The notes beneath the pieces were generated by a model. It was not told the DNA's origin and searched no databases. It saw only the letters and a program-made list of their open reading frames with translations. From NCBI GenBank assembly GCA_029204225.1, contig CM055106.1, positions 24,232,921 to 24,296,920 of the forward strand: a stretch of 64,000 nt of DNA, given 5' to 3'. Of the stretch, positions 58,248-64,000 are shown piece by piece. The DNA is from Diphasiastrum complanatum (Eukaryota; Streptophyta; Lycopodiopsida; Lycopodiales; Lycopodiaceae). The position numbers and the translations under genes are program-made. The number at the start of each line of letters is the position of its first letter. Position 1 is the first letter of the stretch.

Positions 58248-58250
<3 letters not shown>
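57198..58250 (+). repeat. R1 repeat, copy 2
   Basis: High-identity copy of 46170-47250. It stops exactly where the AT run and the copia LTR begin, suggesting that the copia element inserted into it. Confidence 0.85.

Positions 58251-58284
<34 letters not shown>
58250..58284. repeat. (AT)n microsatellite
   Basis: Pure AT run at the junction of R1 and the copia LTR. Confidence 0.95.
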
Positions 58285-58287
<3 letters not shown>

Positions 58288-58611
58288 CATGCTTATACAT
58301 GAGTTCTCTTGGGTTCGTCAATCCATTGGTGCACTATATTTGTGATATCTTGTAATCTTGTGTGTAGAATGTTCATTTTATGTTATTTTTGGATCCACAC
58401 GTGTGAAATACAGTAGCTTACTATTTTTGTATGGACAACAATTTCATCATATCATATGTTTGATGTTTGATCAGGTTCTTATGAGTTTGCATCTCTTTTA
58501 TTAAGTAGATTTTGATTACTTTTACATTGGCAACATTGGTAGGATTGATCTATTTCTAACCAAAGATCAGGTTATTAGATTTGAATCTTAAATGATCTGA
58601 AATTCTTCACA
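58285..58611 (+). repeat. Copia LTR, 3' part
   Basis: It is followed directly by a primer-binding site and is homologous to 25390-25740 (minus). It ends in TTCACA. The upstream limit is uncertain. Confidence 0.7.
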
Positions 58612-58623
58612 TGGTATCAAAGC
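58612..58623 (+). other. Primer-binding site (initiator-Met type)
   Basis: TGGTATCAAAGC differs by one base from the TGGTATCAGAGC complementary to plant initiator methionine tRNA, and lies directly after the LTR end. Confidence 0.8.
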
Positions 58624-59191
58624 TTGTGTTGTAGATTCTGAAAGGATTAACCACATTTATCAAAGATTTGGAGGAGATACCAATGCTAGAGCATGCTAGA
58701 TTGACTTCTACTCAAAAATCGAGTTTGTTGCATATGTAGATTGGATCTTTTGTAGGTCAAAACTCAATTTAGGTCAATGAACTTGAGGAATTCTGATTTC
58801 ACACCATACTTGCTGGAAATAGCCGATTTTTGATGTATTAGGAAGGTATCACTTGAGACTACAAGATTTTATATCAAGTTTTTGGCAATTGCATATACAA
58901 TTTGAAATATTCAATTATTTGTGATTTTGTCAAAACCCTAATTTTGATTGGATCTCTATTTTGTGAGGTTATCGAACTTCATTAGAGTGTGTTTCAAATC
59001 TTAGGAAGTGGCAAAAGTCATTAGATTGAGGATAGATCATAGGTTGATCAAGATTTCTACATTCTATGTGCTAATTTGCTAGATATAAGTGTTAGAAGAG
59101 AATCGAGAGCTTCCATATCTTTGTGATTTCTTTTTGAAAATATTTGTTGTATCTCAAAAGAGTTGAAAGATAAGGATCAAGTCATTGCAAC

Positions 59192-59700
59192 ATGGCTACA
59201 TCAAGTGGATACATGTTGGAAGGCAATGATAAGCTTACCTCAAGCAACTATTCATTGTGAAAAGTGAGAATGGAATCACTTCTTGAGATGAATGATGTTT
59301 TGGATATTGTTGTAGGTTTTGAGGAGAGGCCAACAACACAACAAGAACAATTAAGGTATGACAAGAGAGCTAAAAGAGCTCTACACATGATAAAGATGAA
59401 TGCTACCAACGAATTGTTGACTCTAAGAAGACAAATCTTTCAAAGTTTGAAAAAGAATGAAGAGAGTCCAAATATTTTTGTTTTGAGAGTGAAGGCTTTG
59501 AACGATGAGTTAGCTTGCATTGATGAGAGCATTAAGGAAGGAGATCTTGTTCAAGTTATTCTTAATGGTTTTTTGGATGCTAACATTGAACAAAGTCTTG
59601 CCATTCAAAGAACTTTTCCAAGTTTGATTGATCTTCAAGAGACCTTGATCAATGAAGAATATAGACTTCAAGCAAGAGGTGGATCTTTTGCTCGACAAGT
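59192..59700 (+). pseudogene. copia gag with early stop
   Basis: The start ATGGCTACATCAAGTGG at 59192 is followed by SSNYSL and a TGA at 59258-59260, exactly where relatives have Trp (SIWKVRM or STWKVKM): a G-to-A type nonsense change. The frame then continues VRMESLLEMNDVLDIVVGFE, AKRALHMIKMNATNEL and LACIDESIKEGDLVQVIL, with a deletion between NELL and TLRRQIFQ relative to the 42.6-kb copy. After about 59700 the gag ends in AT-rich sequence; the knuckle and pol are missing. Confidence 0.85.
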
Positions 59701-59859
59701 CATTCATTCTATGGTAAATTATTGCTACATTAATCTCATTTGCTTTCATTATTTAGTAATCATTTTTATTAGTTTTTCTTTTCTGTTAATGAATTTCATT
59801 TACTTTACTTATTTGCTATTAACTTCTGTTTTTTTTTTTTTTGTGATGTGTAGAGAAGT

Positions 59860-59988
59860 TCGACATCTTATGTAGAGGAGGGGTCGGGTGAAGAAGCCGG
59901 TGAAGCGGAAGCGGAAGAGGAGATGTCCATAAGTGAGAGTGAAAGACAAGCTTCCACACAAGATTCAGATTTAGACGATGACAATTAA
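59860..59988 (+). other. Possible short coding remnant, acidic
   Basis: A frame reads GSGEEAGEAEAEEEMSISESERQ to TAA at about 59988, preceded by a TTTTGTGATGTGTAG acceptor-like stretch. It could be a captured terminal exon or a gag tail. Weak evidence. Confidence 0.25.
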
Positions 59989-60122
59989 GGAGTCTTTGCT
60001 TGTTTTAGGTTTAATGTTTAATGTTTTTCTTTTAGCCTTGATCTAGCAAGTAGGAAGGAAGGGAGTTTGTTTCAAGCCCTTTCTTACAAACAAAACTCAA
60101 TGTACTTTTTTCAAAGGATCAG

Positions 60123-60124
<2 letters not shown>

Positions 60125-60168
<44 letters not shown>
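60125..60168. repeat. (AT)n microsatellite
   Basis: Pure TA/AT run of about 44 bp. Confidence 0.95.
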
Positions 60169-60170
<2 letters not shown>

Positions 60171-61522
60171 TTTTGTTTCATCACCTATGTCTATCGATTA
60201 TTGTTGTACATTTTAATTATTGTCTATAATTGCATTGTTTGTTTTAACTTTTACTCATTTATATTTCATTTATTGTTCACCATCTATAATTGCATTATGA
60301 TCTTGTTAAAACCATCATTATTTTATAAACACAATTTAAGTAACTCGCATATAGCTCTTTATTCCTATAATGTCAAAGTTTGTATAATCTCGTATCAAGA
60401 ACAAAACATATACTACAAAATTACCATTGAAATTTAACAAACCATTTATTTAAATGAAATCACAAAATCTCCATATAAAGATTGACCACATACCTCATTT
60501 GTTTGTCTTCAACAAAGTCCCTTTCTTTCCAAAAACTATCATCCTTTGTATTCTACAAATCAATCAATCAAAGGCAAATCAATAAATATAATCAACAACA
60601 ATCTTTCTTTTTTTATGTGTAAGTTTATCTATTTTAATCTTAAGATCAAAAGATATACAAAAATCACATTGATTCATGAAGAAATAAATTGTTTCTGGCC
60701 ACAAAGCTATGATAGCTTTAGAGCTCAAGGTAGAAGGAAAACAAGGAAACTGCGTGGACGCAAACAGAAAAGTTTCAAGGATCGAAGATATGAAGACGAC
60801 GATCAAACGTTCGTTGACCTGAAGGTCACACGAAGCACGAAGGTAAAAGGTTCGTGGACCCAAGGCGACCTACTGACAAGGCCAAAGAGGGAGAAGAAGA
60901 CACGAAGACTTAAGGGGCGGCGGATCTCCATGCGTCAAAGTACAAATGAGATCGAGGAAGTACCATGAGGACGTCATCCTCCAGAGACTGACAGGATACC
61001 ATTGGGACATGTCTTATCAGTCGTTCCTCTCTACATACATGTAGATCTTAATTATTAATTAAGAAGATGTAGCAAAACAATAGATTGGTAGTATACCAAT
61101 GCATGCTGACATGGAGATCGTGAAGCTAATGTTCAAGTAGTCTGCTAGTAAGCACCAATAAGCTTTGATTCGCAAAAGACAGAGTTTCTTTCGTGCCGAC
61201 GCGCTGTGTGGTCTGTCACAACAACACTTAAAGAATTCTCTAACAATATAGTAGATGTTTATGCAGATGAGTTTTTTTTTTCCTTGTCTTGAACATGATC
61301 GAATGATTTATTGTCTGGTAGTTATAAGTTTGTAATCGGCTGGTTTCAGTTTTATTTTCGCATACTGATTTTATCTTGTTGAATGCATAAGCAAATTATA
61401 CGTTGGTCAGCAATGTATGTCCACACCTTGGAGGATTGTAGATTTTGTCACAAAAGACAGTAGACCCGAGGACAGAATCGAATTTCATCTAGGTTTGTTT
61501 CTGTAAGAACTCTTCTCATCAG
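60169..61522. other. Non-coding stretch, right part probably a copia LTR
   Basis: A Lys/Arg-rich open frame at 60710-60968 has no recognisable motif. The sequence leading to the primer sites at 61523-61585 is presumably the 5' LTR of the next element, but no second LTR lies in the window. Confidence 0.4.
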
Positions 61523-61585
61523 TGGTATCAAAGCGAAACAATTCATGTCTGAGCACCGGAGATTCTCATCAGTGGTATCAGAGCC
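61523..61585 (+). other. Two primer-binding sites in tandem
   Basis: CTCATCAGTGGTATCAAAGC (61523-61534 core) and CTCATCAGTGGTATCAGAGCC (61573-61585 core) are 50 bp apart with the same 5' flank, so the LTR end plus primer site was locally duplicated. The second matches initiator-Met tRNA perfectly. Confidence 0.75.
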
Positions 61586-61696
61586 ACGTCAGGCTCATAT
61601 CCCAGACCTGATATATCTAAAGAGCTATCAAATCCAAGAGACAAGCATTCAAAAACAAGAAACCAGAAGAACAGCTGAAGAACACAAACTAGAGCA

Positions 61697-62430
61697 ATGG
61701 CATCGATCAGCAGCATATTAGGATCTGCACAATCCTCGACTTAGCTGGGTCGAACTTCCTAGCATGGAAGATAAAGACCTCTCTCATATTGAAGGGAGAA
61801 GGGCTATGGCCCTGGGTAGATGGCACCGAAGAGATGCCTACAACCACCGACAAAGAGCTACAAGAATGGAGAGAGAAGAATGACAAGGCAATAGCCGTGT
61901 TGTCATCATCCATCGAAGATAGCCTGAAGCTTTGACCTCGCGGCACTTTCTAATGCAAGAGAGATGTGGGATATATTGCTTACCAGATTTCAGATAAAAT
62001 CACGTAGCCACATCACGCTTCTTGAACATCAGTTGACAAATCTGCGATGGGATGGCAGAGACCTTACCTCCTTTATCAGAAAGATGAAGAATTTGTTCCT
62101 TTCATTACACAATGCTAAAACAGAGAATGTAGTATCAACGTAGAAGCAACTCGATTGGAAGAACAAAGAAAAGCCTAAATAGCAGAATGGCGACAAGAAA
62201 ACATGTGTAAGATGTAGACGCAGGACAAACTGTCGATTCGTGTTGGCTCAATCCGAAGATTGAGTGTATCCATTGTCACAAGAAGGGTCATGCAGCCATG
62301 GATTGCTACCAGAACTCGAGGAACAAGCAGCCACAAGACAAAAGAGAGAACAATAATAGTTCGTCCTACGTTGAAGAGCCTGAAAGCTCGAAGATGGGCT
62401 CGTTGAAGCCAGCACCAGTACGTTGATCAC
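61697..62430 (+). pseudogene. copia gag (different family)
   Basis: After an ATG at 61697 that soon stops, the other frame reads NFLAWKIKTSLILKGEGLWP and WREKNDKAIAVLSSSIEDSL. A further shift leads to AREMWDILLTRFQIKSRSHI and DLTSFIRKMKNLFLSLHNA, then a zinc knuckle, CIHCHKKGHAAMDCY (about 62258-62310). It is the standard copia gag order with at least three frame breaks. Confidence 0.8.
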
Positions 62431-62499
62431 ACAAGGAAGATGCAAGGGCAAACTGTATCATTTGAGGGTACGTCTACCAACAGATCAAGCACATCAAGC

Positions 62500-63412
62500 T
62501 CATGATTAAATGGTGCTAAATGTGAGATTCATGGGATAGGAACCATTCCTATTTGGCTTGAATCGAGAAGGAGAGCAAAGCTTCAAAATGTCTTGTACGT
62601 TCCTTCAATGTCTAGAAATTTGTTGAGTGTAAGTCAATTGATTGAAAATGGATGTGATGTCAAGTTTGATTGCAACACTTGCCTTATCATCAAGAAAGAA
62701 AATGTCATTGCCAAAGGAATTAGACATGGTAGGCTTTTGTGAGATCTAATCACAATTTGGATGTGATGGAAGCCAAGGGAGAGCTTGTTTCTCAAGAGGA
62801 GAAATTGGAGAATTCAAATCTCAAATCCATGGATGTTGGCTTCGTGGTTAATGTCAAGAGTGTTGTTTCAAGTGTGAATGGAAGTGCTTTTAATTTTTTT
62901 GGTGTCAAGGATCTTTCAAGGCTCAAGAAGTCAAGTGAAGAAGAAGGTGTAGGGCATCAATCTCTACAACCAAAGACACCAAGGGGATCATCAAGATCGA
63001 AGGAAGAGCCATCAAGGCTTGTTTTTATGAGAAAGAATATGCAAAGGGAAGGCACTATCTCATCCACCTATAACACTTTCATGACTTCTTTGATAGATGA
63101 ATCAAATTGCTTTGATGATGTGCCTAAATCTCAAAGTAGACTTGAGATAATTCCACATGACTATGATGCTTTGATGGGATACAACAATGTGATGATTTGT
63201 GATTCTCCATTTGATATCATGCCATTAGTTCATGTGTGGAATATCTATCTCCTTGCTCTCGGATTTTATGCAAGTAGGATTTTTCAATTCATCCATTTGT
63301 TGGATGATGGTGTTTTTACATATTGTGAGGCAATTTGTAAACATGTTATGAGAATAAGTGAATCATCCTCAAACAAGGACACTTATATATCCATAATAAT
63401 ATATATCTAGCC
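62500..63412 (+). pseudogene. copia protease and linker remnant, integrase deleted
   Basis: GAKCEIHGIGTIPIWLESR, NVLYVPSMSRNLLSVSQLIE and KENVIAKGIRHGRLL mark the segment between protease and integrase. A 223-residue frame (62739-63410) then moves straight to the polar linker (HQSLQPKTPRGSSRSKEEPS) that normally follows integrase. The C-terminal 90 residues (SPFDIMPLVHVWNIYLLALG) are not copia and look like host sequence read through. The same deletion pattern is seen at 21460-22730. Confidence 0.65.
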
Positions 63413-64000
63413 TCATTAGATCTGAGATTAGCATGAAAACTAAACATAAAGATATGATGCAAACTCTTTGTTATTTTAGCGTGCATAGTCTTGCGATATA
63501 TCTAATTTTAAAGATCTTGGTAACATGATGATGGATCTTTATGCTCCTTATGAGTCAACAAGAAATCTTGATTTCCTCATGGAGTGGCAGCTATTTTCAA
63601 GGATGTGAAGTTTTTGGATCAATCATGCTCTTCAAGGATGGAATAAATCAATGGCACAAAGATCAAAGGGCATAATTAGGTCTTTGTGATCTGATTTTCT
63701 TCACATTCATGACTTAGTGTATAGAGATGTCCATCTCTATACCCTTTGACTAGAACATTTGAGTTGTTGCCTTAAATGAGATATTGATTTGCACCGAATG
63801 TGATAGTGTGGACTAGAACAACAGTTCGACTAATGGATAGTAGGTTCTTGGTCAAGGTTGAAATATATAAGAAATTCTCGATAAGTCTAGATGATCCATT
63901 ATTGAGTTTGATGGTGACTATTCCTTTGCCTTCACTCTTGAGTGAGCAAGAGTCTCCAAGATGAATGTTGTTGTCATGATGTATGCATTTCCTGATATTG
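63413..64000. other. Non-coding or copia-derived tail
   Basis: No open frame of note. The words near the right end suggest decayed copia polymerase or integrase on the minus strand, but I cannot support a call. Confidence 0.35.

Overview
The window looks like nuclear DNA of a land plant with a large, repeat-rich genome. The signs are spliceosomal genes with GT-AG introns, a plant-type ubiquitin-conjugating enzyme, many decayed Ty1/copia elements (two primed by a methionyl-initiator-type site), one Ty3/gypsy-like gag region, and long AG and AT microsatellites. An unusual reverse transcriptase at the left end and a DUF7869-type transposase relic fit a seedless plant (fern or lycophyte) better than a flowering plant, but that is a guess. 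All calls come from reading by eye; no alignment or search was run.

Layout. 0.2-3.1 kb: minus-strand remains of an unusual reverse-transcriptase element. 3.4-6.1 kb: repeats, a foldback and a CA-rich minisatellite. 6.3-14.4 kb: a gene cluster unlike the rest of the window (below). 14.6-15.5 kb: two related foldbacks and a 173-bp AG repeat. 16.5-17.1 kb: an unplaced minus-strand ORF. 17.3-27.9 kb: copia remains, LTR-like copies, partly duplicated blocks and a GC-rich island. 28.3-36.95 kb: a complete six-exon E2 ubiquitin-conjugating enzyme gene. Its 5.8-kb second intron holds an antisense copia element, whose integrase region holds an 828-bp transposon with 8-bp target duplications. 37-64 kb: AT-rich sequence with copia gag relics, a DUF7869-like transposase relic bounded by long inverted repeats, several kilobase-size duplications, a gag-only gypsy-like region and two more truncated copia elements.

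The notable system is at 6.3-14.4 kb. A plus-strand gene (9196-11017, four exons, clean splice sites) begins with the exact nine-residue N-terminus of histone H3. It continues (after an apparent one-base frame change) with a divergent H3/CENH3-like histone fold, then a basic/proline/serine-rich linker, and ends in a Ulp1-type (C48) cysteine protease domain with recognisable His, Asn, Gln and Cys positions. It is transcribed away from an unknown acidic-protein gene (8373 to about 6769). Between them lies about 350 bp packed with ACGTG motifs and bounded by outward-facing TATA boxes. The two 5' leaders are inverted copies of each other. Next to it, on the minus strand, lies a decayed multi-exon gene with a permuted amino-methyltransferase domain. 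A histone-like module, a deconjugating protease and a DNA/RNA methyltransferase side by side suggest a chromatin-directed multigene mobile element or a captured gene cluster. Element ends were not found.
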